Part shown: in pieces, positions 1 through 8,576 of the stretch
Position numbering within the stretch: position 1 is the stretch's first letter
Layout: each line of letters opens with the position of its first letter
Assembly (NCBI GenBank): GCA_963849635.1
Contig: CAWKIA010000022.1
Coordinates: 186,001-250,000 of the forward strand
From: CAVRUD01 sp963849635
GTDB taxonomy: Bacteria; Chloroflexota; Chloroflexia; Thermomicrobiales; UBA6265
Direction of reading: 5' to 3'
Length of the DNA stretch: 64,000 nucleotides
Translations under genes and position numbers: made by a program
Notes under the pieces: generated by a model
Seen by the model: the letters and a program-made list of their open reading frames with translations, nothing else
The model's database searches: none
Told to the model about the DNA's origin: nothing

Positions 1-74
1 TCGTCGAGATGCACGACTTCCTGCCGACTGACGATCGTCTCTTCGCGCGATTCGGTCTGCCGCTCATCCTCTGA
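1..74 (+). CDS. C-terminal end of an unidentified protein, cut by the window edge
   Basis: The reading frame starting at base 3 is open from the left edge and ends at a TGA at 72-74, giving about 23 residues that end in FARFGLPLIL. The tail has no recognisable motif, so no function can be given. A gap of about 110 bases separates it from the next start, so it need not be in one operon with it. Confidence 0.4.
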   Translation, partial: VEMHDFLPTDDRLFARFGLPLIL

Positions 75-182
75 CCGATGAGTTTGGCGATCTCCGCCCG
101 TCATATGGGTGACGCCCATGGCGTCTGACCATTGTGCGGGGTGGGGAGAGCCCATCCTCGAAGCGAGGAGACCGTAGACCGC

Positions 183-968
183 ATGAACCTTCACCGAAGA
201 GCACTCGTTCTGGCATCGGCGGCCGCCCTATCAACACCGATCTGGAGCAGTGTCAGCGCCGGCGCTCAGGATGCGACGCCGGCGCCAGAGGCGGCATCGA
301 CGCTGACGATCTACCTTCTGACGATCCGTGGCACGCTGGCGACGCCGACGCTGGAGGACGCGCGGACGCTCCACAACCAGACGGCCGGGGCCCCGGAAAG
401 CGTCGCCGCGGCGCGGGCGCTCACCGATCTGAGTCACATGGTCTACGTCCCGGTCGAGGTCGCCACGGCCGGCGCCGGGGAGATCCTCTTCCTCGATCGA
501 TGGACCAATCTGGACGGACTGAACCAATTCTTCGCGAACCCGGATGTCCAGGAGCAAGCCGGCGGCCTCTTCAGCGCGCGCGAGCCGCTCGTCTGGGAAC
601 CTGCCGCCGACTTCGTCAGCTATCACCTGCCGACGCCGGCGAATGAGGGCGAGCAGATCATCGCCGTGGTGCGTGGGACGGTGCGCTCGCGCGCCGACGC
701 GCAAGCGAGTCACAACGCCATCGTCGCCGCTCTCGCCCATCAAGCTCGGCTGTTGGGAAGCGTGTCACACGACGCGTACTTCCGCGTGGCGGCGCCTGAC
801 GCTCCGGAGGCGATGGAGTTCCTAGCCGTCGATGTCTGGATGAACGTCGCGGGGATGCAGGAGCACTACAGCAATCCAGAGTTGGTGGACGCCTTCCAGG
901 ACCTGTTCGACGCTCCGCCAGCCGTCTCCACCTGGACGGATCCGGCGGCCGAGTGGATCGAGTGGTAG
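183..968 (+). CDS. Secreted protein with two tandem dimeric alpha/beta-barrel-like repeats
   Basis: The 261-residue product starts at an ATG with GAGGAG about 13 bases upstream. Residues 1-30 form an export signal (MNLHRRALVLASAAALSTP...), followed by the ATPAPEA linker seen in exported proteins of this genome. Two repeats follow. Each has a conserved tail, W-T/M-N-L/V-x-G-(L/M)-x-(Q/E)-x-(F/Y)-x-N-P-(D/E), near residues 110-125 and 220-235. The layout suggests duplicated antibiotic-monooxygenase-like (ABM, dimeric alpha/beta barrel) folds. No catalytic residues or ligand can be assigned. A longer frame begins at 132, but it lacks a signal peptide at its N terminus. Confidence 0.65.
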   Translation: MNLHRRALVLASAAALSTPIWSSVSAGAQDATPAPEAASTLTIYLLTIRGTLATPTLEDARTLHNQTAGAPESVAAARALTDLSHMVYVPVEVATAGAGEILFLDRWTNLDGLNQFFANPDVQEQAGGLFSAREPLVWEPAADFVSYHLPTPANEGEQIIAVVRGTVRSRADAQASHNAIVAALAHQARLLGSVSHDAYFRVAAPDAPEAMEFLAVDVWMNVAGMQEHYSNPELVDAFQDLFDAPPAVSTWTDPAAEWIEW

Positions 969-1010
969 GGAATCTACAGGTGTGGCTGCGCGGAGCCCCA
1001 CCGCCTCCCG

Positions 1011-2059
1011 CTAGAGGCGATAGAAGCTCCGTGCGTTCTCTGCCATCACCTTGGGCAACAACTCCGGCGGCAAGAGGTCGGCCACGTCGTCGTGCCAGTG
1101 GGGATAGTCGCTCGAGAACATGACCAGATCGGGCGACTCCAACTGGGCGAGGAGCTGCGCGACCAGGGCGGGATCGGATGGCAGGTCGACGGGTTGGAGG
1201 GTGAAGCGGACGTGCTCGCGGGCGTAGTCGGAGGGCGGGCGGCGGACCCAGGGGACCTCGCGGCGCAGCCCCTTCCACTCTTTATCGATCCGCCAGAGGT
1301 GGGCGGGGAGCCAGCTCCAACCACTCTCGATGAAGGCGACCCGCAGGGTTGGGAAGCGATCAAAGACACCCTCGACGATCAGGCTCGTAAGTTGTGACTG
1401 GAAGACCTGTGACATGCCGGCATACTCCTCCAGGTAATAGGAGGGCCAGCCGACCGGCGTCGGTGGGGTGCCAGTGACTCCGCCGAAGTGAAGGCCGATT
1501 GCCAGGTCGTGGCGAAGGGCCGCTTCGTAGATCGGGTGGTAGCTCCGGTTGCCGTAGGGCATGGCGGAGCGGACCGGAAGGTAAACCTGGACGAATCCGG
1601 GGTGTCCTCCCACCCGATCGATCTCGGCCGCGGCCATCTCCGGCTGCTGGCTGGGAACCACGATCGAGGCGCGCAGGCGGGGCTCCGCATCCAGCCACTC
1701 GGCGATGTGCCAGTCATTGACGGCGCTGGCCAGGGCCGCGGCGGCATCGGGGTTGTGGACACTTTCGACAGCGTAGGCGCAGTTGAGAATGGCGTACTCC
1801 AGGACGAGGGGATCGAGGACATGATCCCGGAGATGCTGGAGGGTGGAGCCCGCCGCGGCGCCAACCTTGTCGCGCAGATCGGGACGGACCGAGGTGGGCG
1901 CCTTCGGTGGATAGGGATTTCAACCGGCCCCTTGAACGCGGACTGGGAGATGTACTCCCGCCAGTGCTCGGTGAGATAGGGGAAGAGCACCTCAACCGAT
2001 GTGACGACACTGTGGACATCGGCATCGATGACGGGCTGTCGCCGCGGTTCGCTGCTCAT
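1011..2059 (-). CDS. Amidohydrolase family 2 (metal-dependent hydrolase), frameshifted
   Basis: This is a COG2159-type TIM-barrel amidohydrolase of about 350 residues. The N-terminal part contains the metal-binding DADVHS motif right after MSSEPRRQPVI. The C-terminal part contains LHFGG, FIESGWSW and the late metal ligand in MFSSDYPHWHDD. The two parts lie in different frames. The break is at the GGG run 1914-1916 (plus strand), and one extra G there restores ...VEIPYPPKAPTSVRPDLRD, so a one-base deletion is likely. The ATG at 2059 is preceded by GGAGGG. The family includes decarboxylases and hydrolases of aromatic acids, and the substrate here is unknown. Whether the gene is truly broken or the base call is wrong cannot be told from one sequence. 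Confidence 0.75.
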
Positions 2060-2142
2060 GACGACGGAGACTCCCTCCAAGCTGTGACTCGGCCAGAGAC
2101 TAGTGGTGTGTCAGTTGTCGTTTGCCATTGTATTCGGCTTGG

Positions 2143-2174
2143 AGGGGCAGGGCTTGCGGGCAAGCCCTGCCCCT
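2143..2174. repeat. Hairpin repeat of the GGGGC...GCCCC family
   Basis: A 15-bp perfect stem (AGGGGCAGGGCTTGC and its complement) has a 2-base loop. It is followed by TAC, so the right end reads GCCCCTAC. The same outer sequence ends three other inverted repeats in the window (near 16271-16354, 34989-35772 and 35839-35920). It lies just upstream of the frameshifted amidohydrolase and is probably a dispersed palindromic repeat. Confidence 0.6.
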
Positions 2175-2200
2175 ACGAGGACGTCAGACCTGGCGACCTC

Positions 2201-2247
2201 CATGCAAGAGCGGGCCGGAAAGTACTCTTCCGGCCCGCTCTTGCATG
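2201..2247. terminator. Strong hairpin, probable terminator
   Basis: Perfect 20-bp stem (2201-2220 with 2228-2247, beginning CATGCAAGAGCGGG) and a 7-base loop. It sits directly downstream of the rhodanese remnant, which reads leftwards and stops at 2275. It would serve as that gene's terminator. There is no long T tract, so termination is inferred from the stem and position. Confidence 0.55.
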
Positions 2248-2274
2248 CTCATCTATCGGGTGCGAGTCGCGCGT

Positions 2275-2451
2275 CTACGATCGTTCGATCGGCGAGCCTA
2301 TGAGCGAACCCCATTCGGTCCAACTGCCGTCGTAATTGCGGATGTTGGGCCGGCCAAGCAATTCGCTCAGCACGAACCAGGTGTGGGCGCTGCGCTCGCC
2401 GATCCGGCGATAGGTGATTACCGAGTTTTCAGGGCCGTTGCCGACGACCAG
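2275..2451 (-). pseudogene. C-terminal remnant of a rhodanese (thiosulfate sulfurtransferase)
   Basis: Read on the minus strand, this 58-codon open stretch gives ITYRRIGERSAHTWFVL, then LLGRPNIRNYDGSWTEWG and GSPIERS followed by TAG. That is the active-site loop and C terminus of two-domain thiosulfate sulfurtransferases, normally YCRIGERS...HTWFVL...NYDGSWTEWG. The catalytic Cys position reads Arg. An in-frame TGA lies immediately upstream at 2452-2454, and no N-terminal rhodanese domain follows. The fragment is therefore a dead gene piece, left between the amidohydrolase and the NADH dehydrogenase. It retains a downstream hairpin at 2201-2247. Confidence 0.75.
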
Positions 2452-2593
2452 TCACTCGGCGCTGTCCTGACGGATGGGTATCATCGACAACATTCTTGAC
2501 CTTGCAACCACAGAAAGCCATATTCCTCCGGGGCTGCCACCTGCCTCACGCACTTACCGGCCGCGCCCGCGACACCGAGCTGCGAACTCTTTT

Positions 2594-2652
2594 GGCACAC
2601 GGTGTGCTGCGCTGCGATCCCGTTTGGCACACCGTGTGCTGCAAAGACGATT
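2594..2652. promoter_or_regulatory. Paired 13-bp palindromes 42 bp apart (operator candidates)
   Basis: Two near-identical sites, GCACACgGTGTGC at 2595-2607 and GCACACcGTGTGC at 2637-2649, are both perfect 6-bp inverted repeats around one central base. Flanking bases match too: TTTG before and TGC after. Their centres are 42 bp apart, four helical turns, so one regulator could bind both on the same DNA face. They lie about 170 bp upstream of the NADH dehydrogenase start. No known consensus is claimed. Confidence 0.5.
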
Positions 2653-2815
2653 CCGTAAAGATCGCCCGCGACGACGACGCGCGGCTGATCGAGGCGATCT
2701 GTGGCCCAACGGTGCACGCCGCGGCGGTGTTCGAACGATCATCCGCCGGGCGGAACGTTGGCCTTCGATCCGAGTTCAGGACCAATGCTCAATGCCGCAA
2801 CTCGAGGTCATTCCA

Positions 2816-4225
2816 ATGCGTGTAGCCCGAAACGTGGCCGTCGCGGCCGGCGTCATCCATGTCGCGCGCCGAGTTGCGCGATCGGCACGCTCCAACCGGA
2901 ACAGCCACGTCAGCCACTCCGGAGCAGACTACTCGGTGTCAAAAACGCGTGTCCTGATTCTGGGCGGCGGGTTTGGGGGATTGGAGACCGCCCTCACGCT
3001 CGACAAGGAACTTCAACGTGCGGGCAAGACCGGCGACGTCAGCGTTCTGGTTGTGGATCGCAATAACGACCTGCTGTTCACCCCATTGCTCTGGACCGTC
3101 GCCGACGGTCGCGCGGGCCCAAACGGCGTGATGGTTCCCCTGCGCTCCTTCCAACGGGGACGGCACTTTCACATTCTGCACGCCGAGGTCACCGGGATCG
3201 ATCTAGACCAGCGGCTCGTTTCGACATCTTCAGGGGATCGACCATACGACTATCTGGTTCTGGCGCTCGGCAGCGTTACCAGTGTGCCGGACCTGCCAGG
3301 GCTGCGAACATATGGGCGCAAGTTTCACTCGCCCGCGGACGCCGTCGATCTGCGCAACACGATCATCGACGCGGTCGAAGCTGCCCACCAGACGACCGAC
3401 CCGGAAGAACGTCGGGCGTGGTTGACCTTTGTCGTCGGCGGTGGAGGAGATACGGGCATCGAACTCGCGGCCACGATCCACGATTACCTGACTGTAGGAC
3501 TCCTGGCCAGGTACCCATGGCTGACGGATGCGCCGGTCCGCATCGTCGTGGCGGGTCGTGCTGACCGATTGATTCCGATGAGTGAACCACGGACCTCGGA
3601 GTCGGTCCGGAGCGTCCTCCAGCGTGAAGGCATCGAGGTTCTGACCGGCGTCGCGATACGCGGTGCCTCCGCGGAGGTCGTGCACACGACAGCTGGGGAT
3701 ATTCCCGCCCGGACGCTGTTCTGGGCGGCGGGCATCACTGCACCGCCGCTTGTGCAGGCGCTCCCCGTGGAGAAGGCCCGCAATGGAGCCGTGCTCGTGA
3801 ACGATCACCTTCGGATCGACACCCATCCGAACGTCTTCGTCGTCGGTGACGCAGCCTGGGTCATCAATTCCGAGACTGGTGCGGGCGTCCCACCGACGGC
3901 GCAGGCGGCCCAACATGAAGGCCGCTATGTGGGAAAGACGATTGCCGCGGAGCTACGCGGAGCGTCAGTTCGCCCCTTCCAATTCGTCACGCGAGGGCAC
4001 CTGGCCCTTCTGGGAAGCCGGACGGGGGTAGCGGAAGTAAAAGGTTTCACATTTACTGGCTTCCCTGCCTGGCTACTCTGGCACCTCTACTACCTCTACG
4101 CGATCCCCTCTTGGCGCAACCGGCTCCAACTCGGCTCCGACTGGCTGCTCTCCTGGGTCACCGGCCGCGAAACCGGACAACTCCGCCTTGTTGAGAGGAC
4201 GACGCCGGCAAACGGTGATCGGTGA
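2816..4225 (+). CDS. ndh: Type II NADH dehydrogenase (NADH:quinone oxidoreductase)
   Basis: A single-subunit FAD enzyme that oxidises NADH and reduces membrane quinone without pumping protons. The FAD-binding motif RVLILGGGFGGLETAL is near residue 45. The NAD-binding motif FVVGGGGDTGIELA is near residue 205, and the second FAD motif NVFVVGDAAWV near residue 340. A hydrophobic and aromatic C-terminal stretch (FPAWLLWHLYYLYAIPSW) is the usual membrane anchor. The ATG at 2816 has GAGG about 9 bases upstream and adds about 40 residues before the Rossmann fold. A GTG at 2936 would give the more typical MSKTRVLILGGG start. The upstream region carries paired palindromes that may control it. Confidence 0.88.
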   Translation: MRVARNVAVAAGVIHVARRVARSARSNRNSHVSHSGADYSVSKTRVLILGGGFGGLETALTLDKELQRAGKTGDVSVLVVDRNNDLLFTPLLWTVADGRAGPNGVMVPLRSFQRGRHFHILHAEVTGIDLDQRLVSTSSGDRPYDYLVLALGSVTSVPDLPGLRTYGRKFHSPADAVDLRNTIIDAVEAAHQTTDPEERRAWLTFVVGGGGDTGIELAATIHDYLTVGLLARYPWLTDAPVRIVVAGRADRLIPMSEPRTSESVRSVLQREGIEVLTGVAIRGASAEVVHTTAGDIPARTLFWAAGITAPPLVQALPVEKARNGAVLVNDHLRIDTHPNVFVVGDAAWVINSETGAGVPPTAQAAQHEGRYVGKTIAAELRGASVRPFQFVTRGHLALLGSRTGVAEVKGFTFTGFPAWLLWHLYYLYAIPSWRNRLQLGSDWLLSWVTGRETGQLRLVERTTPANGDR

Positions 4226-4348
4226 AGCAAGTTCCACGTCGGTCGGTCATCTAGTACGCGAGTCGGCCCCGACCACCATACTGCTTTGGCCGAGTCTGCT
4301 GGTGCCAACAAGCCATTGAGTCACGTGCCACCGAATGGGAGAAGTGCA

Positions 4349-5143
4349 GTGGAAAAGCCGTGCGACGACCAGCCGCCGCTCGATCCCAGGCATGCTTGGG
4401 ACAGCGCCGCCGATGCGTGGGATGACTTCGTCGAGAGTGGCGCCGATTATTACCGGACCGAAGTCCACGGTCCCGCACTCCTGGAGGCATGCGGCTCGGT
4501 CTCAGGCAAGAGGGTTCTCGATCTTGGCTGTGGCCAGGGATGGTTCTCGCGCCAACTGGCACAGACTGGGGCGCACGTTACCGGCATCGATGTGGCGCCC
4601 GGAATGCTCGCCCACGCACGCAGGCACGAGGTCGAAACCCCGTTCGGCATCAGCTACGTCGAACTTGACGCCGTCCAGGTCGGAGACCGATTTCCCGCAT
4701 GCAGCTTTGATCTGGTCACCGCGTGCCTCGTCCTGCACGACCTTTCCGATGCAGGAGCGGTTCTTACGGGCGCACGCCAGGTACTCGAGCACGATGGCAG
4801 ATTCGTATTCTCGATACTTCATCCAGTCACCTACCCCCGCCATCGCAACTGGGTGCGTGACGACCACGGACACAAGGCAGTGCTCGGCATCGATCGCTAT
4901 TTTGAGAGCGGACCGCTGACGGAACATTGGGACATGGCCCGCTTGACGGCGCACTGGGAAACGACTCGTTGGCACCGGACGCTTTCCGACTGGAGTGCTC
5001 TTATCGTGGACGCTGGCCTGCGCATCCGAATTCTGAACGAACCGAGGCCGACTCCAGAGCAGGTCGACAAGTTTCCGAAGCTGGAAGGTGCCAGCCGCGT
5101 GCCCACCTTTCTCATCTTCGACCTGGCTCCTTTTCAAAGATGA
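4349..5143 (+). CDS. Class I SAM-dependent methyltransferase
   Basis: 264 residues. Motif I VLDLGCGQGWFSRQL (around residue 55) binds S-adenosylmethionine, followed by the acidic motif II at VTGIDVAPGML and motif IV at FDLVTACLVLHDL. A post-motif FVFSILHPVTYP is typical of the UbiE/Methyltransf_11 group. The acceptor is unknown. I chose the GTG at 4349 because GGGAGAA stands 8 bases upstream. A TTG at 4286 would add 21 residues. The 3' end overlaps the acetamidase/formamidase gene on the other strand by 32 bases, so the two genes converge. Confidence 0.8.
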   Translation: MEKPCDDQPPLDPRHAWDSAADAWDDFVESGADYYRTEVHGPALLEACGSVSGKRVLDLGCGQGWFSRQLAQTGAHVTGIDVAPGMLAHARRHEVETPFGISYVELDAVQVGDRFPACSFDLVTACLVLHDLSDAGAVLTGARQVLEHDGRFVFSILHPVTYPRHRNWVRDDHGHKAVLGIDRYFESGPLTEHWDMARLTAHWETTRWHRTLSDWSALIVDAGLRIRILNEPRPTPEQVDKFPKLEGASRVPTFLIFDLAPFQR

Positions 5144-6161
5144 CAAGTGGCAAGAATGCGGTGACGGTCCATCTCCCGGCATTCACGATTTGACTGAGCC
5201 GAAGATCGACACACGCGCTCCCCAGGATGATCGCCTCCTGACGCGTGAGGCCTTGGTGTGTCTGGAGGTACTCGACCACGCCCCTGAGTGCCTGTTTCAC
5301 GGCAAGCCGGGGATCCGCGTCAGTCCCCACTGTGGCGAACCAGGGACCGCGAGTCGGCCGCATCACGGGAAGGGCAAAATTTGGCGTGGCAGGAGCACCG
5401 CCTTTGACGAGGTCTAGACGGAGCGTAACCACCGCATCGATCTCAATCGCCGTTCCTGCTATTTCTCCGTCCCCTTGGGCAGCGTGGACATCACCCAGAG
5501 AGAACAATGCACTCGCAACCTCAACGGGCAGAGTCAGGGTAGACCCAACGGTCAACTGCCGGATATCGAGATTGCCGCCGACCCTCCTCGGAGGCGCGGT
5601 TCGGTGCTTGCCGGCCGCTGAAGGAGCCACGCCCATAACCCCGCAGAATGGATCGATCGGCACTCGAATTCCTGGCCGGAACACGGCAAACTCCCCGCCC
5701 CGTAAATCCCAGATATGGAGCCTCCACTCAGCCAACTCATCGCCAAACGGCGAGTCATCGCCCGGTCCGCAGGCAGTCCATCCCCAGAACGATGGCTCCA
5801 CCGACACGACTTCAACGATCAAGCCATCGCCAGGCTCCGCGCCAGTAACTGCTACGGGTCCGGTCAAAGCATGGCCACCCAGCTCGGTTCCCAGCCCCGT
5901 CGCCATCGGCGCCGTGTCGATCGCGGCAATCAGGGCGATAAGTTCGGGGTCTCCGCCCACCTCACCTGCCACCTTGAGATCGAGAGCAACGCCGCCTTGC
6001 GACGGCTCACGAGTGGTGAACGTTACGGTGTCACCTGGCTCGATGGTCAGTTTGGCCGGCAGACTCCGATCCCAATAGGTATGAATGGCGTTGAGCCCCA
6101 GGGCGTGATGGCTGGGTGAAGAGAACCTCGACGCAGATGCGAGCACGTTGGTTGGACTCAT
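5112..6161 (-). CDS. Acetamidase/formamidase family protein
   Basis: 349 residues of the FmdA/AmdA family, cytoplasmic zinc-dependent amidases releasing ammonia from short amides. The N terminus has TYWDRSLPAKLTIEPGDTV. Characteristic stretches are GPVAVTGAEPGDGLIVEV, the IPIDPFCGVMGVAPS block, GGNLDIRQLTVGSTLTLPVEV and GDVHAAQGDGEIAGTAIE. These include the His/Asp residues conserved in the family. The end LGSACVDLRLSQIVN also fits. ATG 6161 has AAGGA about 10 bases upstream, and an ATG at 6182 is also possible. The gene overlaps the methyltransferase tail-to-tail and its start region overlaps the leader of the M1 peptidase gene. Confidence 0.85.
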   Translation of the reverse strand: MSPTNVLASASRFSSPSHHALGLNAIHTYWDRSLPAKLTIEPGDTVTFTTREPSQGGVALDLKVAGEVGGDPELIALIAAIDTAPMATGLGTELGGHALTGPVAVTGAEPGDGLIVEVVSVEPSFWGWTACGPGDDSPFGDELAEWRLHIWDLRGGEFAVFRPGIRVPIDPFCGVMGVAPSAAGKHRTAPPRRVGGNLDIRQLTVGSTLTLPVEVASALFSLGDVHAAQGDGEIAGTAIEIDAVVTLRLDLVKGGAPATPNFALPVMRPTRGPWFATVGTDADPRLAVKQALRGVVEYLQTHQGLTRQEAIILGSACVDLRLSQIVNAGRWTVTAFLPLVIFEKEPGRR

Positions 6162-6250
6162 TGCCCTCGATTCCTTACTCATGCTCCGTCAAACTTGGTC
6201 TCCATCGAAGCCCCAGTGTCTCGATGAGCGAACCAGAAGTTAGAAAGGGA

Positions 6251-7798
6251 ATGACATTGCATCCACACCGGCGGGCTCGTGCCAGGCTTTTCCTGGCTAT
6301 CGTCGTCCTTGTCGCGCTAATGCGCGGAGTGTCGGTGTCGGAGGCAACGCAGGACACCCAGGATACGGTCTGGACTGATCTGATCCCTGCCATCAGGGAA
6401 GCCACGATCGCGGCTACTGAGGACGAACTCGATTCGTACCTTCTGGACGTTACGATCGATCCTGCCGCCAGTACGATCGCGGGAACCGAGCAAGCAATCT
6501 ACCGCAATTCTTCCGGCGTCCAGCAGAGCGAGGTCTATTTCCGCCTCTTTCCCAATGCACCCTACTACGGCGAGGGATCGCTGACGGTCTCTGATCTGAC
6601 GGTCGATGGCAAACCGGCGGCCGGCGAACTGTCCGCCTCCGACACCGTCTTGCGTGTCCCGCTGGCCAGCCCAATTGAGCCCGGCGCGGCCGCCACGATC
6701 GCGATGGCTTTCACCACCGTCGTCCCGATCGACTCCCCGGGCAGCTTCGGCATCCTCAGCCAATCAACCTTTTCCGGCACCTGGATCCTGACCGACTGGT
6801 ATCCCAGTCTGGCCGGGTTCGAGCCTGAACGGGGCTGGCGGATCGACCCACCGACAGCCTTTGGCGATCCGACTTTCGCCGAGACGGCACTCTACGACGT
6901 CGCCATAACCGCTCCAGCCGACCTGACCCTTGTCACCAGCGGCGCCGAAGCCGCAGCCGACTCGGTGAATGGCCAGGGCGCCCGGCGGTTCGTCGCGGGC
7001 CCGGCCCGCGACTTCTCCATCATCGCCGACGACGACTATGTTGCCCTGGAAGCTCAAGCGGGCGAAACCACCGTCACAACCTATATCAACCCTGGCGAGG
7101 AAGCCGCCGGGCAAACCGCGCTCGATGTCGCCGTGTCCGCCTTGGAAGTGTACGGGTCATGGTTTGGGCCATATCCGTTTCAAGAACTGGACATTATCGC
7201 GGCGCCGCTGGCCGGAGCGCTCGGCGTCTCGTGGGCGGGGATCATCTATCTCGATGGGCCGGGGATGCTGGGGGTACTGGCCCCGAACGATCCGGTCCGG
7301 TTCGCCTCGATCGTCGCCCATGAAGTGGGCCATCAATGGTGGGGCAGCCTGGTCGGGTTCAACTCCAACGACCACACCTTCCTCCTGGAGGGCCTGACCA
7401 ACTACGTCTCGATCCTCTGGATCGAGGCCACCTCCGGCCGCGAGGCGGCAATCGCCGCGATGCAGTCCTCCCTGGCCGGGCCATACGTTGCCCTCCTGGA
7501 GGCCACCGGCGACCAAGTCGCCGATCTGCCAATCGCCGACGGGCAGTCCGGCAGGGGCACCATCTTTTATGGCAAGTCCTCACTCGGGTTCTTCGCGATT
7601 GATGAATCGATCGGCGACGACGCCTTCCGCGCCGCTCTGGCAAATCTGACCGCCGAGTTTGGCTTCGGCATCGCCGAGCCGTCCGATGTGCTTGCCGCCT
7701 TTGAAGCAGCCTCCGGCCAGGAGTTGAGCGAACTTTGGCACTTCTGGTTCGAGGCGGCAGAGACGACACCAGCCGATGTCGAGGCGCTATTCGCCTGA
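6251..7798 (+). CDS. Secreted M1-family zinc metallopeptidase
   Basis: 515 residues. Residues 1-30 are an export signal (MTLHPHRRARARLFLAIVVLVAL). The catalytic gluzincin signature HEVGH is at 357-361, with the third zinc ligand Glu380 in LLEGLTNY, exactly the HEXXH-18-E spacing of M1 aminopeptidases. An upstream beta-domain with FRLFPNAPYY matches the family. The usual GAMEN exopeptidase motif is not seen as such; the corresponding region reads GALGVSWAGIIYL. Specificity may therefore differ from classic aminopeptidases. GAAAGGGA precedes the ATG. The C terminus is short, so the large C-terminal helical domain of PepN is absent. Confidence 0.85.
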   Translation: MTLHPHRRARARLFLAIVVLVALMRGVSVSEATQDTQDTVWTDLIPAIREATIAATEDELDSYLLDVTIDPAASTIAGTEQAIYRNSSGVQQSEVYFRLFPNAPYYGEGSLTVSDLTVDGKPAAGELSASDTVLRVPLASPIEPGAAATIAMAFTTVVPIDSPGSFGILSQSTFSGTWILTDWYPSLAGFEPERGWRIDPPTAFGDPTFAETALYDVAITAPADLTLVTSGAEAAADSVNGQGARRFVAGPARDFSIIADDDYVALEAQAGETTVTTYINPGEEAAGQTALDVAVSALEVYGSWFGPYPFQELDIIAAPLAGALGVSWAGIIYLDGPGMLGVLAPNDPVRFASIVAHEVGHQWWGSLVGFNSNDHTFLLEGLTNYVSILWIEATSGREAAIAAMQSSLAGPYVALLEATGDQVADLPIADGQSGRGTIFYGKSSLGFFAIDESIGDDAFRAALANLTAEFGFGIAEPSDVLAAFEAASGQELSELWHFWFEAAETTPADVEALFA

Positions 7799-7838
7799 CC
7801 CTGCGGGCGTAGCGATCTTGACGTTTTCCAAGCTATCC

Positions 7839-7890
7839 TGACATGATCCGTGTCAGACCTATTGACACACTATGCGCCGCATAGTAGATT
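7839..7890 (+). promoter_or_regulatory. hsp20 promoter with a palindrome filling the spacer
   Basis: TTGACA (7862-7867) and TAGATT (7885-7890) are 17 bases apart. The spacer plus one base is a perfect 17-bp palindrome, ACTATGCG-C-CGCATAGT (7869-7885). A repressor bound there would cover both polymerase contacts. A second inverted repeat, TGACA-N7-TGTCA, lies at 7839-7855. Neither matches the HrcA (CIRCE) or HspR (HAIR) consensus that I know. Confidence 0.65.
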
Positions 7891-7908
7891 TAAGGAGTAA
7901 CAGAAGAA

Positions 7909-7980
7909 GTAGCCACCGCGATGAAGAAGTGGCTGCACTTGGATTCACAGGTTCAACACGCTTTTGTCCGGAGGTTCTAG
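7909..7980 (+). promoter_or_regulatory. Leader hairpin and 19-codon leader frame before hsp20
   Basis: The leader between the promoter and the hsp20 start is about 85 bases. GTAGCCAC (7909-7916) can pair with GTGGCTGC (7929-7936) through seven Watson-Crick pairs and one wobble. Inside it, ATG 7921 opens a 19-codon frame (MKKWLHLDSQ...) that ends at TAG 7978-7980, one base before the hsp20 ATG. Coupling or a thermosensor role is possible but unproven, because no good ribosome site precedes the leader frame. Confidence 0.35.
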
Positions 7981-7981
7981 G

Positions 7982-8509
7982 ATGAGTCAGTACACTCTCG
8001 CTCGCCGACCGTTTGCCAGCGACTTCGTTGCTCTTCGCGATGCGATGGATCGCTTCGTGAACGAGGGCGTATCGGGTTCGCCGTTCCGCACCCTGTGGTC
8101 TGCCGCCAACGGGCAGACCCCGCGCCGTCCGCTCCCGCTCGACGTCTACGCGACAGCTGATGAGGTCGTGATCGTTGCCGCCGCCGCCGGCCTGAGCCCA
8201 GAAGACGTGTCGATCTCGGTCGATCAGGGCACGGTGACCATCAGTGGCCAGATTCCAAACGCCACCGCATCCGAAGAGGGCAAGACGGCGACGTGGTACC
8301 TGCACGAGTTGCCGTACGGCAACTTCCAGCGCAGCATCTCGCTTCCGTTCGAGGTTGACGCGGCCCAGGCTGACGCCGTCTTCGAGCACGGTATCCTCCG
8401 CCTGCGCCTGCCAAGGGCCGAACAGGCCCGCCCGAAGCAGATCAAGGTCCGCGTCGGCGGCACCGAGACCGCGACCGAGTCCCAGCCCGAGGCCATCACC
8501 GAGGGATAG
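7982..8509 (+). CDS. Hsp20 / alpha-crystallin family small heat-shock protein
   Basis: 175 residues. The alpha-crystallin domain runs from about residue 45 (PLDVYATADEVVIVAAAAGL) to 150. It contains SPEDVSISVDQGTVTISGQ and the family signature near 135 (FEHGILRLRLPRAE), the A-x-x-x-n-G-v-L strand. The N-terminal arm is short (about 40 residues), as in bacterial class A small Hsps. GGAGG at 7970-7974 fixes the ATG at 7982. It works as an ATP-independent holdase in the cytoplasm. It is transcribed alone from the promoter at 7862 and ends at a T-tailed hairpin. Confidence 0.92.
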   Translation: MSQYTLARRPFASDFVALRDAMDRFVNEGVSGSPFRTLWSAANGQTPRRPLPLDVYATADEVVIVAAAAGLSPEDVSISVDQGTVTISGQIPNATASEEGKTATWYLHELPYGNFQRSISLPFEVDAAQADAVFEHGILRLRLPRAEQARPKQIKVRVGGTETATESQPEAITEG

Positions 8510-8536
8510 GACGGGAAGACGGGTAGGAACGAACGA

Positions 8537-8576
8537 AGAGGAGGCCGGGAACGATTCCCGGCCTCCTCTCTTTTTT
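8537..8576 (+). terminator. Rho-independent terminator of hsp20
   Basis: A 15-bp perfect stem AGAGGAGGCCGGGAA (8537-8551) pairs with 8555-8569 over a 3-base loop, followed by a C and six T. Its stem resembles that of the terminator at 9842-9885. Confidence 0.85.

Noticed and set aside
7839..7890. CIRCE or HAIR heat-shock operator at hsp20
   Set aside because: Neither TTAGCACTC-N9-GAGTGCTAA nor CTTGAGT-N7-ACTCAAG is present. The palindrome is different.
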